Below, piece by piece: positions 46,311 to 55,600 of a DNA stretch of 64,000 bases. Position numbers and translations under genes: made by a program. The stretch is taken from NCBI GenBank assembly GCA_000381585.1, contig KB906733.1:573378-637377 (forward strand), read 5' to 3'. The notes below the pieces were generated by a model, which was not told the origin of the DNA, did no database searches, and saw only the letters and a list, made by a program, of their open reading frames with translations. Source of the stretch: Acidobacteriaceae bacterium KBS 83. Its GTDB lineage: Bacteria; Acidobacteriota; Terriglobia; Terriglobales; Acidobacteriaceae. Numbering within the stretch: position 1 is the stretch's first letter; the number at the start of each line of letters is the position of its first letter.

Positions 46311-47186
46311 ATGCAGGAAGGACGTGCCAGCAGAACAGCAGAACGGGTTGCGATGCGGCGTGCCGCGCACCAGCTATACGATGACCCGCCGTTGGTATTC
46401 GCCGACCCGCTGGCCCTGCGCGTGCTGCCGCCGGTTGCGCTTGCGGAGTTGCGGGAGCGCGAAGAGATGGAGCGCACGCACCCGTTTGCGCGTGGGATGA
46501 GGGCCTTCCTGTGCGCGCGGAGCCGCTTTGCGGAGGATGCGCTGGAACGGGCGGTGTCCGGTGGCGTCCGACAGTACGTGGTGTTGGGCGCGGGACTTGA
46601 CACGTTCGGCGCACGGACGTCGCTGCCGGAGTGTGCAATTCATCCGGGATTGCGCATCTTCGAGGTGGATCATCCTGCGACGCAGCTGTGGAAGCGCACA
46701 TGTCTCGAACAGAGCAATATTCACGTACCCGAATCGGTGACGTTTGTGCCAGTGGACTTTGAATCGGAGAGTCTGATGGAGCGGCTTGCAGCGTCCGGCT
46801 TCGATTCGACTTCGCCAGTCTTCTGCTCGTGGCTGGGTGTGTTGCCGTATCTGACCCGCGAGGCGGCCGTAGAAACGCTGCGCGCACTGGGCCGGCTGCC
46901 AGCCGGTAGCGGCGTGGCCTTTGATTACGGGGTGACGCGGGAATCGCTGTCGCTGAAGGAGCGTGCAGCGTTCGACTGGCTGGCGGAACGCGTGGCGCGG
47001 GCAGGAGAACCGTTCCGGCTAGGGTTTGAACCGGCGGAGCTCGGGCAACTCCTGCGGGAGTGCGGATTTCAAAGGGTGGAGGATCTGGGTGGGGAGGAGA
47101 TCGCCTCGCGTTACTTTTCGGGGCGCAGGGATGGACTGACGGTGCGGGGCGGCCTGGGCAGGCTGGCCTGTGCGTGGCGCGAATGA
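46311..47186 (+). CDS. SAM-dependent methyltransferase (leucine carboxyl methyltransferase/TIGR00027 type)
   Basis: A 291-residue methyltransferase. The family's N-terminal SRTAERVAMRRAAHQLYDDP and FADPLALRVLPP motifs are followed by YVVLGAGLDTFGARTSLPE (SAM loop) and VDHPATQLWKRTCL. The protein-phosphatase-methyltransferase-like fold of this family is common in actinobacteria and acidobacteria, with O-methylation of a carboxylate inferred for some members. The substrate is unknown. ATG 46311 gives the conserved N-terminus; earlier in-frame starts do not. Confidence 0.88.
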   Translation: MQEGRASRTAERVAMRRAAHQLYDDPPLVFADPLALRVLPPVALAELREREEMERTHPFARGMRAFLCARSRFAEDALERAVSGGVRQYVVLGAGLDTFGARTSLPECAIHPGLRIFEVDHPATQLWKRTCLEQSNIHVPESVTFVPVDFESESLMERLAASGFDSTSPVFCSWLGVLPYLTREAAVETLRALGRLPAGSGVAFDYGVTRESLSLKERAAFDWLAERVARAGEPFRLGFEPAELGQLLRECGFQRVEDLGGEEIASRYFSGRRDGLTVRGGLGRLACAWRE

Positions 47187-47204
47187 TGGAGTGAGGAGAG
47201 CGAA

Positions 47205-47582
47205 ATGGCGAAGGCGACTGGACTGGGCGGTGTGTTTCTGCGGGCGCGCGATCCAAAAGGGCTAGCGGCGTGGTATGCGGAGCATCTGGGGCTGCCGGTA
47301 AAGGATTGGGGCGGGGTGGTCTTCGTGTGGGATGAGTGTGCTGCGCCGGAAGGTCACGGGGTAACGGTGTGGTCGCTGTTCCCGGCGGACACGGAGTACT
47401 TCGGGGAAGGCGAGCAGGAGGCGATGCTGAACTTCCGCGTGGATGACCTCGACGTGCTGCTGGAGGAACTAGCGGCGAAGGGCGTCTGGGTTGATCCGAA
47501 GCGACAGGATGAGGCGAACGGGCGCTTCGGATGGATCAGGGATGGTGAGGGAAATCGCGTGGAGCTTTGGGAGCCGCGATAG
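47205..47582 (+). CDS. VOC-family (glyoxalase-like) protein
   Basis: A 125-residue vicinal-oxygen-chelate protein with the two beta-alpha-beta-beta-beta halves. The first half is GLGGVFLRARDPKGLAAWYA with HLGLPVKDWGG, the second is AMLNFRVDDLDVLLEELAAK and GWIRDGEGNRVELWEP. The final Glu fits a metal ligand; the substrate is unknown. It starts 18 bases after the methyltransferase stop behind GAGGAGAGCGAA, so the two form a transcription unit. Confidence 0.87.
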   Translation: MAKATGLGGVFLRARDPKGLAAWYAEHLGLPVKDWGGVVFVWDECAAPEGHGVTVWSLFPADTEYFGEGEQEAMLNFRVDDLDVLLEELAAKGVWVDPKRQDEANGRFGWIRDGEGNRVELWEPR

Positions 47583-47725
47583 AAGAGGTCGCGGCAAGCG
47601 TGCCCAGCGGAATCAATGCTCCATCTCCCACTCATCCGACTCGAAGGCGGACCTGCGATATCGCCGGTGATGAGCGTGGCGCCCTGGACATTTTGTCGAG
47701 TCAATTCGCTTTGAATTTCCTGCGG

Positions 47726-48355
47726 TTATGGTGCGCATATCCCGCTCCTGACTATGGTCATTTCACCATGGTCAGGAGCCGTAGGGTACGCACGTTTCAT
47801 GGCAGGTACTTTGCGGATCGGATTGATGGGCGACTCGCCGTACCAGAAGATGTTGACGATCCAGTAGCGATTGCCGTCCTTGAGCAACTGGATGGAATTG
47901 ATGCCTCGCTGGAATGGCTCGCCATCTTTTGTGTGACGCGATTCGTAGGTGGAGAAGACGTGCACGATGTCGCCGAAGCTTTCGGTGGTGTTGTGGATGC
48001 CGCGTTCAAAGAAGCCCTGCGCGAGAGCAGTCGTGGCACGCTCCTGTTGCTCAGGGGTGTATGCAGCGATGTCGGCGCCTGTCCCGGTTTTGTTATGTCG
48101 GGTGGGGATGAGGCGTGCGTCCGGGACGAAGAGGGAGCGGAAGCGATTCCAGTCGCGCGGCTGTCCGGCGGGGCCGGAGATGACGTCGTAAAGAGAGGCG
48201 AGGATTACGTCGACGGATGCGACATCCGCAGCCTTTGCTTTGGGCCACTCGGGATGTGCGGCGATCGAACCGGGGGGCGCCGGCTTCGATGTTTGTGCGA
48301 CGACCGAGACGGACAGCAACAGGAGTGCCGCGGCGAGAGTGAATGGGCGTGCCAT
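47726..48355 (-). CDS. Secreted NTF2-like protein
   Basis: A 209-residue exported protein. ATG 48355 begins a signal peptide (FTLAAALLLLSVSVVAQ). The mature part has the SnoaL/NTF2 pattern: a long helix VILASLYDVISGPAGQPRDW, then FRSLFVPDARLIPT, strands such as VHVFSTYESRHTKDG, and the closing strand YWIVNIFWYGES. Family members are ligand-binding or small enzymes. The C-terminal ~25 residues overlap a long hairpin and look unlike the conserved fold, so the true end could have been altered. Confidence 0.72.
   Translation of the reverse strand: MARPFTLAAALLLLSVSVVAQTSKPAPPGSIAAHPEWPKAKAADVASVDVILASLYDVISGPAGQPRDWNRFRSLFVPDARLIPTRHNKTGTGADIAAYTPEQQERATTALAQGFFERGIHNTTESFGDIVHVFSTYESRHTKDGEPFQRGINSIQLLKDGNRYWIVNIFWYGESPINPIRKVPAMKRAYPTAPDHGEMTIVRSGICAP
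47744..47779. repeat. Long hairpin inside the 3' end of the NTF2-like gene
   Basis: GCTCCTGACTATGGT and ACCATGGTCAGGAGC form a 15-base stem with one mismatch around a six-base loop (CATTTC). No T-run follows, so it is unlikely to be a simple terminator. It codes for the unconserved C-terminal tail and ends 18 bases downstream of the gene's stop side. Confidence 0.6.
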
Positions 48356-48409
48356 GCCGGGAACGGTAACACACCCGGCATGCGGAGTTCTCGCCTGCAG
48401 CATCGAGCG

Positions 48410-48712
48410 CTATGGGATGGCGTGGGTGCCGTGGGTGATGGCGCCACCGGCGCGCAGGGCGGCGCCGATGACGACCACCTCGGCGATTTCCTGCTCCGTG
48501 GCCTCGGCTGCGCGCGCCTTCTTTGCGTGGATGTCGATGCAGTAGGGGCACTGCGTCGTGAGGGCGACGGCGAGCGCCATGAGCTCTTTATATTTCACCG
48601 GGATGGCTCCTGCGGCCATGGCGGCTTTGTCGAAGGCCCAGAAGGCCTTCATGCCCTCCGGTGCGTTTGCATCAATGGTTTTCAGTTTGGCGAGATTCTT
48701 CAGATCGTACAT
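48410..48712 (-). CDS. Carboxymuconolactone-decarboxylase-family (AhpD-like) protein
   Basis: A 100-residue helical protein with the AhpD-type redox motif CPYCIDIH (Cys-x-x-Cys-x-x-x-His) and the family's EIAEVVVIGAALRAGGAI segment. Members reduce peroxidase partners or act as decarboxylases; the CxxC favours a thiol-redox or peroxidase role. ATG 48712 follows AGGAG with a five-base gap. It lies just downstream of the TetR gene on the same strand. Confidence 0.9.
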   Translation of the reverse strand: MYDLKNLAKLKTIDANAPEGMKAFWAFDKAAMAAGAIPVKYKELMALAVALTTQCPYCIDIHAKKARAAEATEQEIAEVVVIGAALRAGGAITHGTHAIP

Positions 48713-48789
48713 GGACACTCCTAAATGATTTTTGTTCGGCTAGAAGGAGAACGGCGAGTTAGCGTAACGCGATTCCGGGTAATTTGTCT

Positions 48790-49434
48790 TCATGCGTTGC
48801 GTGGCGCGTCTTTACGGACCAGGGTTTCGACGAGGGTGTTCGCGAGCCAATCCTCGTATTGCTGCGCGGTCCAGCCGCGATCGCGGACAAGCATGCGATA
48901 GAGATCGCGACTGGTGAGCGACCAGAGGATGTCGCGCGCGTGCTGCGGGTCGAGGCCGCGGCGCAGGCTGCGGGAGCGGACCAGGTATTGGATCATGACG
49001 TTCTGTGCGTCATAGCGGCTGCACTCGCGCTCCGATTCGGATTGTGCGAGCGCGGGAGCGACAGCACCAGCGCCGCGGAGCAGATCGAGCACTGAGTCCT
49101 CCGACTCGTAGATGCGTCGGGCGATGCGGGCGGGGAAGCGCAGGCGTTCGCGGGGGTCTGCAGCCTGCATGGCCTCGCGCACGAGGTTCTGGTGGCTGTC
49201 GCCAAAGCGGGCGGCGTCGAGGATCTCGGAGAGTACCCGGGTCTTTGAGCCGAAGACGGAGTAGACAGTTGCAACCGCGACTCCCGCTTCCTGCGCGACG
49301 GCTTCCATGGTCATGCCGACATAGCCGTGCTCTTCGAGCAGCTTGCGTGCCGCTGCTGTGATGCGGCTGCGGGTTTCGTCCGCCTGCCGCTGCCGGGTGG
49401 GGGACTGATAGGAGCGCTTTTTCGCCGCCTTCAT
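48790..49434 (-). CDS. TetR-family transcriptional regulator
   Basis: A 214-residue regulator: a basic N-terminus KKRSYQSPTRQRQADETRSR, then helix-turn-helix AARKLLEEHGYVGMTMEAVA and EAGVAVATVYSVFGSKTRVL. The C-terminal domain includes GWTAQQYEDWLANTLVETLV, resembling AcrR-type C-terminal domains. It is divergent from the SnoaL-like gene (69 bases between starts), so regulation of that gene or of the CMD gene is plausible. No clean palindrome was found in the gap, only TAGATA and TATCCA half-sites. Confidence 0.88.
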   Translation of the reverse strand: MKAAKKRSYQSPTRQRQADETRSRITAAARKLLEEHGYVGMTMEAVAQEAGVAVATVYSVFGSKTRVLSEILDAARFGDSHQNLVREAMQAADPRERLRFPARIARRIYESEDSVLDLLRGAGAVAPALAQSESERECSRYDAQNVMIQYLVRSRSLRRGLDPQHARDILWSLTSRDLYRMLVRDRGWTAQQYEDWLANTLVETLVRKDAPRNA

Positions 49435-49503
49435 GTTTTGACAGAATAATTGAATATTAGATAGAGGTACATATATCCAATAGCGAGACATGGAGGGAAT
49501 TTG

Positions 49504-49947
49504 ATGACTACTGTCGAACAGACGAACGCAAGCACGGTCAGGCGGCTGTACGAGAGTTGCCTGAATGAGAACCACAGCGAACTTCTGCCATCGCTGGTGA
49601 GCGAAGGCGTGATCTTTCACGGAGTGACAGAGGAGCGGGGAATCGCGCCGTATGCGGCTCTGACGGAGCGCCTGCGCGTGTCGTTCCACGAGATGCGATT
49701 CACGCTGCTGGATCTGATTGCGAGCGATGACCGCGTGGTGGTGCGCTGGACGATGGACGCCACGCACGACGGTCCGCTGGCGGGCATCCCCGCGACGGGG
49801 AAGCGAGTGCAGCAGCAGGGGAATGTGATCTATCAGATGGAAGACGGGAAGATCGCGGAGGTCTGGGCCCAGATAGACCGGATGGGCATGCTGCAGCAAT
49901 TGGGGATCGATCTTCTGTCGGCAGGGAAAGTCGCGGCGGCGAAGTAA
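49504..49947 (+). CDS. SnoaL-like ester-cyclase-family protein
   Basis: A 148-residue cytoplasmic NTF2-fold protein. It shows ASTVRRLYESCLNENHSELL, HEMRFTLLDLIASDDRVVVR, and PLAGIPATGKRVQQQGNVIY, then KIAEVWAQIDRMGMLQQLG, the pattern of predicted ester cyclases. The reaction is not predictable from sequence. ATG 49504 has a strong GGAGGG site eight bases upstream. It is probably under the divergent TetR gene and is followed on the same strand by an NAD(P)-binding protein and an SDR. Confidence 0.86.
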   Translation: MTTVEQTNASTVRRLYESCLNENHSELLPSLVSEGVIFHGVTEERGIAPYAALTERLRVSFHEMRFTLLDLIASDDRVVVRWTMDATHDGPLAGIPATGKRVQQQGNVIYQMEDGKIAEVWAQIDRMGMLQQLGIDLLSAGKVAAAK

Positions 49948-50000
49948 ATCCGGGCCGAGCGTCTGGCTAAACGCGAATTCTTTGGTTGGAGGTGAGTGGG

Positions 50001-50612
50001 ATGCGGCTAGTGGTTCTGGGAGCTACGGGCGGGATCGGGAAGTATCTGTTGGAGTATGCGACGGCGCGTGGTCATGAGGTGACGGCGCTCGCGCGCTCGC
50101 CACGAAAGGTGGTGTTGAAAAGCGAGAAGCTGCGGGTAATTCCGGGCGACCCGCTCAACGTGGACCAACTGGCGCAGGTGCTGGAAGGACACGATGCCGT
50201 GCTGTCGGCGTTTGGGCCGTCGACCTTGCGACGCGTCACGACGCGGCGCGAGTTTGGCAAAGTGCTGGCGGCGGCGATGCAGCGCAGCGGAGTTCGCCGT
50301 GGACTGGTGGTGTCGTCCGCATTGTTGTTTGCAGAGCAGAACGTTGTCGGAAGAGTGCTGCGGGGAACACTCTTTCGCAACCTCGTTCCGGATATGACAG
50401 GGATGGAAGCGGCTCTCGAAAGAGACGGGCTGGAGTGGACGATGGTTCGTCCCCCGAAGTTGACCAATGGGCCGCTGACGCACGGTTATCACGTCGCCGA
50501 CGGACGGCTGCCGAAGGGCATGACGATTTCGCGTGCGTGCGTTGCCGATTTCATGGTGAAGGAGGCGGAGCGGCCGGCGCACGTGCGGCAGATTGTCGGA
50601 TTGTCGCAATAG
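50001..50612 (+). CDS. NAD(P)-binding atypical SDR
   Basis: A 203-residue Rossmann protein of the NmrA/SDR_a5-type (flavin-reductase-like) group. MRLVVLGATGGIGKYLLEYA gives the nucleotide loop, VTALARSPRK the NADP-preferring basic residue, and VVSSALLFAEQ the central strand. EWTMVRPPKLTNGPLTHGY forms the typical late motif. No classical YxxxK is present. The substrate is unknown. The ATG at 50001 follows TTGGAGGTGAGTGGG. Confidence 0.86.
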   Translation: MRLVVLGATGGIGKYLLEYATARGHEVTALARSPRKVVLKSEKLRVIPGDPLNVDQLAQVLEGHDAVLSAFGPSTLRRVTTRREFGKVLAAAMQRSGVRRGLVVSSALLFAEQNVVGRVLRGTLFRNLVPDMTGMEAALERDGLEWTMVRPPKLTNGPLTHGYHVADGRLPKGMTISRACVADFMVKEAERPAHVRQIVGLSQ

Positions 50613-50624
50613 AATTCGTCACGA

Positions 50625-50700
50625 GACCGTTTTCACGTTACGGAATAGAGCTGAGTTTCGCGGATGATCGCGTTCATCTATACCTACAGTGAAAACGGTC
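50625..50700. promoter_or_regulatory. Widely spaced perfect inverted repeat upstream of the SDR gene
   Basis: GACCGTTTTCAC (50625-50636) and GTGAAAACGGTC (50689-50700) are perfect complements 52 bases apart, ending 12 bases before the SDR start. It could be paired operator half-sites (looping), an RNA hairpin enclosing the spacer, or the ends of a 76-base miniature element. No target duplication is visible. Confidence 0.45.
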
Positions 50701-50712
50701 AGGGGTGGCGAG

Positions 50713-51483
50713 ATGAAGGTTGCGGTGATTACCGGGGCGGCGCAGGGGATTGGAAGCCGGACTGCGGAGGTGCTGGCAGAGGCGGGCTATGCGCTGGCGC
50801 TGATGGATATGCGGTCGTGCGAGGCGACGCTGGCAGCGGTGCAGCAACGTGAAGCGGACGCGAAAGAGTTCCGTGGGGATATCTCGGACGAAGGCGTGGT
50901 GATACGCGCTGTAGCCGCGGTGACCAAGCGCTGGGGAGGCGTGGATGTGCTGGTGAACAACGCCGGCATCAGCTTCATTGCACCGGCAGAGCATATGCAG
51001 GTGGAAGACTTCCGGCGAGTGCTGGAGGTAAACCTGGTGGCGCCATTTCTGCTGGCGAAGCACTTTGGCGCGATGATGCTGAAGCAGCGTGCGGGCAGCA
51101 TTGTGAACGTGGCGTCGATTGCAGGGATGATGGGCGTGAGCGACCGCTCCGCGTACAACGCATCGAAGCACGGGTTGATCGGGCTGACACGCACGCTTGC
51201 CGCGGAGTGGGGTGGACGTGGCGTGCGAGCGAACGCGGTGTGTCCGGGATGGGTGAAGACGGAGATGGACGCGGCCGACCAGGCGCGCGGGACCTACTCC
51301 GATGCGGACATTACGGGGCGCATCCCGATGGGGCGTTTCGCTTCCGCTGACGATGTGGCGCGTGCCATCGCGTTCCTGGCCGATCCGGCGTTGAGCGGAT
51401 TTATCAATGGGCAGGCGCTGCCCGTGGATGGCGGATGGAGCGTGGATGCAAGCTGGGAGAGCCTACGGATGAGCAAGCGATGA
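50713..51483 (+). CDS. Short-chain dehydrogenase/reductase
   Basis: A 256-residue classical SDR. The nucleotide loop is VITGAAQGIGSR, NNAGIS gives the central motif, and the catalytic set is NVASIAGMM with YNASKHGLIG (Tyr-x-x-x-Lys). The C-terminal PVDGGWSVDASW is typical of 3-oxoacyl-ACP-reductase-like members. It probably oxidises or reduces a hydroxy/keto substrate; which one is unknown. ATG 50713 follows AGGGGTGGCGAG. The 277 bases after it hold no convincing gene. Confidence 0.9.
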   Translation: MKVAVITGAAQGIGSRTAEVLAEAGYALALMDMRSCEATLAAVQQREADAKEFRGDISDEGVVIRAVAAVTKRWGGVDVLVNNAGISFIAPAEHMQVEDFRRVLEVNLVAPFLLAKHFGAMMLKQRAGSIVNVASIAGMMGVSDRSAYNASKHGLIGLTRTLAAEWGGRGVRANAVCPGWVKTEMDAADQARGTYSDADITGRIPMGRFASADDVARAIAFLADPALSGFINGQALPVDGGWSVDASWESLRMSKR

Positions 51484-51760
51484 AAATGACGCGAGCCCTG
51501 ATTTTTGGGCTGAAAGTAGTTCGCCCGCGAAGGTACTTGGATTCGCTGGCAGAAGTGCCTGGCTTGATCATCTCCGGCGAGTACAAGCTGTGCGTTGGGA
51601 TCATCGCCATCGCTTCGTCGTCCAGGCGGAGAATCCATCGGAGAAGACTGGATGAGGTGGTGCCGGTCTTTTGAAATGTTGCGCGAGGCGAGGCCAAGTC
51701 GTGGCGCCTGAGAGTTTGCCGCTGGCGATGGATAGAATCAGGCATCGATGGGAGAGCTCC

Positions 51761-52558
51761 TTGAAACGCCGAACCTTTCTTACAGCTTCGTTAGCCAGCG
51801 CAGCGCTTGCGGCAGCACGTGCAGGCGAGGCACAGCCGCCAGCAACGTCCAACGCCCGTGAGTACTACCTGCTTCGCCGCTACCAACTGCAGGCCGGCCC
51901 GCAGACAAAGATTGTTGAAAGCTATATCGGCGACGCGCTCATTCCTGCGTTGTCGCGTATGGGGATGGCGCCGATCGGCGCGTTCAAACTCGACTACGGG
52001 CCGGAGACGCCAGCGTTCTACGTGCTGATCCCGGGGCGCTCTGTCGAGGCGCTTGCGACCATCGACCTACAACTTGGACGGGACGCGAACTTCCTCAAAG
52101 CTGCTGAACCATTTTGGAATGCGCCTGCTACCGCGCCTGCGTTCTTGCGGATGGAGAGCGCCTTACTTGCGGCGTTTGAGGGCTGGCCGCGGCTGACTCC
52201 GCCGGCAGCGACGGCGACAAAGAGCGAACGTATCTTTCAGCTTCGGACTTACGAAAGCCCGAGCGACGCGGCGCATGTGCGCAAAGTGGAGATGTTTCAC
52301 AAGGGCGAGTTCGAGATCTTTCAGAAGGCGGGTTGCCATCCCGTCTTTTTCGGGGATGCGCTGATTGGTTCGCGATTGCCGCAGCTGACTTACATGCTGA
52401 GCTTTGCGAATTTGGCGGAGATGGACAAGAGCTGGGATGCATTCCGCTCCGATCCGGATTGGAAGAAGCTGTCGTCATCTCCGCGGTACAACTACGAGGC
52501 GATCGTCAGTAATATTTCGAATTTGGTGTTGAGCCCGCTGGCGGCTTCGCAGATCTGA
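51761..52558 (+). CDS. NIPSNAP-family protein with Tat-type signal
   Basis: A 265-residue protein. TTG 51761 has GGAG six bases upstream and starts a twin-arginine-type signal (KRRTFLTASLASAALAAARA), suggesting export. Two NIPSNAP-like ferredoxin-fold repeats follow: residues ~35-125 (YYLLRRYQLQAGPQTKIVES, MGMAPIGAFKLDYG) and ~160-255 (IFQLRTYESPSDAAHVRKVE, LTYMLSFANLAEMDKSWDAF). Function in bacteria is unknown to me. Upstream in-frame ATGs would hide the signal. Confidence 0.85.
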   Translation: MKRRTFLTASLASAALAAARAGEAQPPATSNAREYYLLRRYQLQAGPQTKIVESYIGDALIPALSRMGMAPIGAFKLDYGPETPAFYVLIPGRSVEALATIDLQLGRDANFLKAAEPFWNAPATAPAFLRMESALLAAFEGWPRLTPPAATATKSERIFQLRTYESPSDAAHVRKVEMFHKGEFEIFQKAGCHPVFFGDALIGSRLPQLTYMLSFANLAEMDKSWDAFRSDPDWKKLSSSPRYNYEAIVSNISNLVLSPLAASQI

Positions 52559-52637
52559 GTGCGCAGAGTCGCAAAATTGGGAATGGTGCTGTGACGTTCA
52601 AATGGCCAGTAGCGAGCTGAACTAACGCGGGAATTGC

Positions 52638-53876
<1,239 letters not shown>

Positions 53877-53947
53877 GCTTTTAGCGTAGACCTTCCGCGG
53901 CCGCAGCGCCATCGCTGGATGCGGACGTGCTATCTGCTGAAGTGTTC

Positions 53948-55540
53948 CTACCTGCTGAAATGCTCCAGGCGTCCGTCGATGTCCAGTTTCACGGAGCGTA
54001 AGGTGAAACCGTGCCGGATGATGGTGTCGGTGCAGTCGAGGCAGTCGGCTTTGTTGGCGTAGACGAGGAAGTCACGGTGGTTAGCGAAATACTCATCGAA
54101 GGTTGTCGTCTGCAGGCCGATTCCGGTCCAGCGCGAGAGGCGGCGATAGCTGACGAGAAAGCCCTCGGTGGGGCTGGGCGCAGCGAAGATCAGCCGGCGG
54201 CGCAGCTCGGGTGGAGCGTAGTACTCGAGAAAGAGATAGTCGGGATGGCCGGTGACGAGTATGTCGAGGTGTGAGGTGTCGAGCAGCAGGCTATCGTTCC
54301 TGGCGAAAGGCCGTGCCGGATCAGGAGCGAAGACGATCAGGTTGCCGGGTCCGATCTGGTCAAGGTCAGCGTGGCGCCAATGGCAGTAGGCGGCGATGAG
54401 CGCATCGCAGACGAAGAAGAGGAGCATGACTGCGAAGAGGCCGCGCGCGACCAGAGAGCGGGTCCCGGAGGTGGCAACGATCTGGGCGAGAAGCATGGCG
54501 TATCCCGCAGTCGCGGCCAGGAAATAGCGATCGAAGTAGGGGCCATGGGTGAGCTTCGCCGCGACAACGCCAAGGATGGGCAATAGAAGAAACCCAAGTG
54601 CGACGATGAGCTCTTCGCCCGTGAGCGAAGCGGCAGCAGGCTGCGATGGATGACTTCGCCTGTTGCGCCAGGCAAGGAGCGCCAGCAGGAGGATGAGCAG
54701 CACCAGGCTGGGACCGAAGACGGTGATGATGAAGTGCTGGATGATCTCGTAGGGGTGAACGTGCAGTCCGCCGCTGGCCTCTCCGCTGGAATAGTTGCGC
54801 GACATCCGCAGGTAGAGGGTCGCGACCAGGCAAGGAGGCACCAGAAACGCGAGGCAAGTCCACAGATGGATGCGCCGGCGGCGGAGGAGATGATCGAACT
54901 CCACCAGAAGGAATGGCACGGAGAGAAAGATGGCGTAGACGTGAGTGAGCAGCGCTGCGAGAAAAGAGAGGAAGAGTCCGGCGAGCCAGAGATTTGAGTT
55001 CTTGCGTACAGCGGGGGCTTCGCCGCGCGAGCGTTGCCAGCACACGAGCATCAGGCCGCACCATGCGAGCACTGCACCGTGGGGGCGCGCCTCGTATGCG
55101 TAGTATCCGGCATAGGTGAACCACGGCGTGAGCGCGGCGATCGAACCACAGATGCGCCCCAACCGCGGGGCAACGAAAAAGTAAAGGCAGGCCCCAAAGA
55201 TCCAAAAGCCGATGATGGCCGGCAGACGCGTGGCGATGAGTCCTTCTCCGGTCCAATGCTGGGCCCAACGGGTTACGAGGTAGAAGAGCGGCGGATTGAG
55301 ATCAGTGCGATTCAGAACGGCTGCCCAGGTGGCGTGGAAACTGGGCAGACGGCACAGATAGACGGTGAAGAGCTCGTCGTACCAGAAGGTCTTGAGCGTA
55401 GCGCGGAGGAAGGTGTCGAGGAAATAGAGAGCGGAGAGCAGCAGGAATGCGATCGCTATCCTGTTGCGGGCAGCGGTGGGAAACGAGAGGCCGGAGTCCG
55501 CGGTTTCAGATGCAGGCGATGAGGGTGGCATATCTGACAA
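53948..55540 (-). CDS. GT-C membrane glycosyltransferase (GT39/ArnT-like)
   Basis: A 530-residue membrane protein with about ten hydrophobic helices. The first extracytoplasmic loop carries KTFWYDELFTVYLCRLPSF, the acidic site typical of polyprenyl-phosphate-sugar-using transferases. ALTPWFTYAGYYAYEARPHG is the second conserved region. It should transfer a sugar from a lipid carrier outside the inner membrane; donor and acceptor are unknown. The C-terminal ~130 residues are soluble. It lies 71 bases from the VWA gene, same strand. Confidence 0.85.
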   Translation of the reverse strand: MSDMPPSSPASETADSGLSFPTAARNRIAIAFLLLSALYFLDTFLRATLKTFWYDELFTVYLCRLPSFHATWAAVLNRTDLNPPLFYLVTRWAQHWTGEGLIATRLPAIIGFWIFGACLYFFVAPRLGRICGSIAALTPWFTYAGYYAYEARPHGAVLAWCGLMLVCWQRSRGEAPAVRKNSNLWLAGLFLSFLAALLTHVYAIFLSVPFLLVEFDHLLRRRRIHLWTCLAFLVPPCLVATLYLRMSRNYSSGEASGGLHVHPYEIIQHFIITVFGPSLVLLILLLALLAWRNRRSHPSQPAAASLTGEELIVALGFLLLPILGVVAAKLTHGPYFDRYFLAATAGYAMLLAQIVATSGTRSLVARGLFAVMLLFFVCDALIAAYCHWRHADLDQIGPGNLIVFAPDPARPFARNDSLLLDTSHLDILVTGHPDYLFLEYYAPPELRRRLIFAAPSPTEGFLVSYRRLSRWTGIGLQTTTFDEYFANHRDFLVYANKADCLDCTDTIIRHGFTLRSVKLDIDGRLEHFSR

Positions 55541-55600
55541 GGGATGATTGTAGAGCGAGAGTGGTACGCTGACGGCGGCGACCGGTTTCTTTTGAGAATC

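Noticed and set aside
51480..51674. A 64-residue frame overlapping the SDR stop by ATGA
   Set aside because: The overlap looks like coupling, but the peptide has no recognisable pattern, an Arg-rich end, and no support beyond position. It is treated as non-coding.
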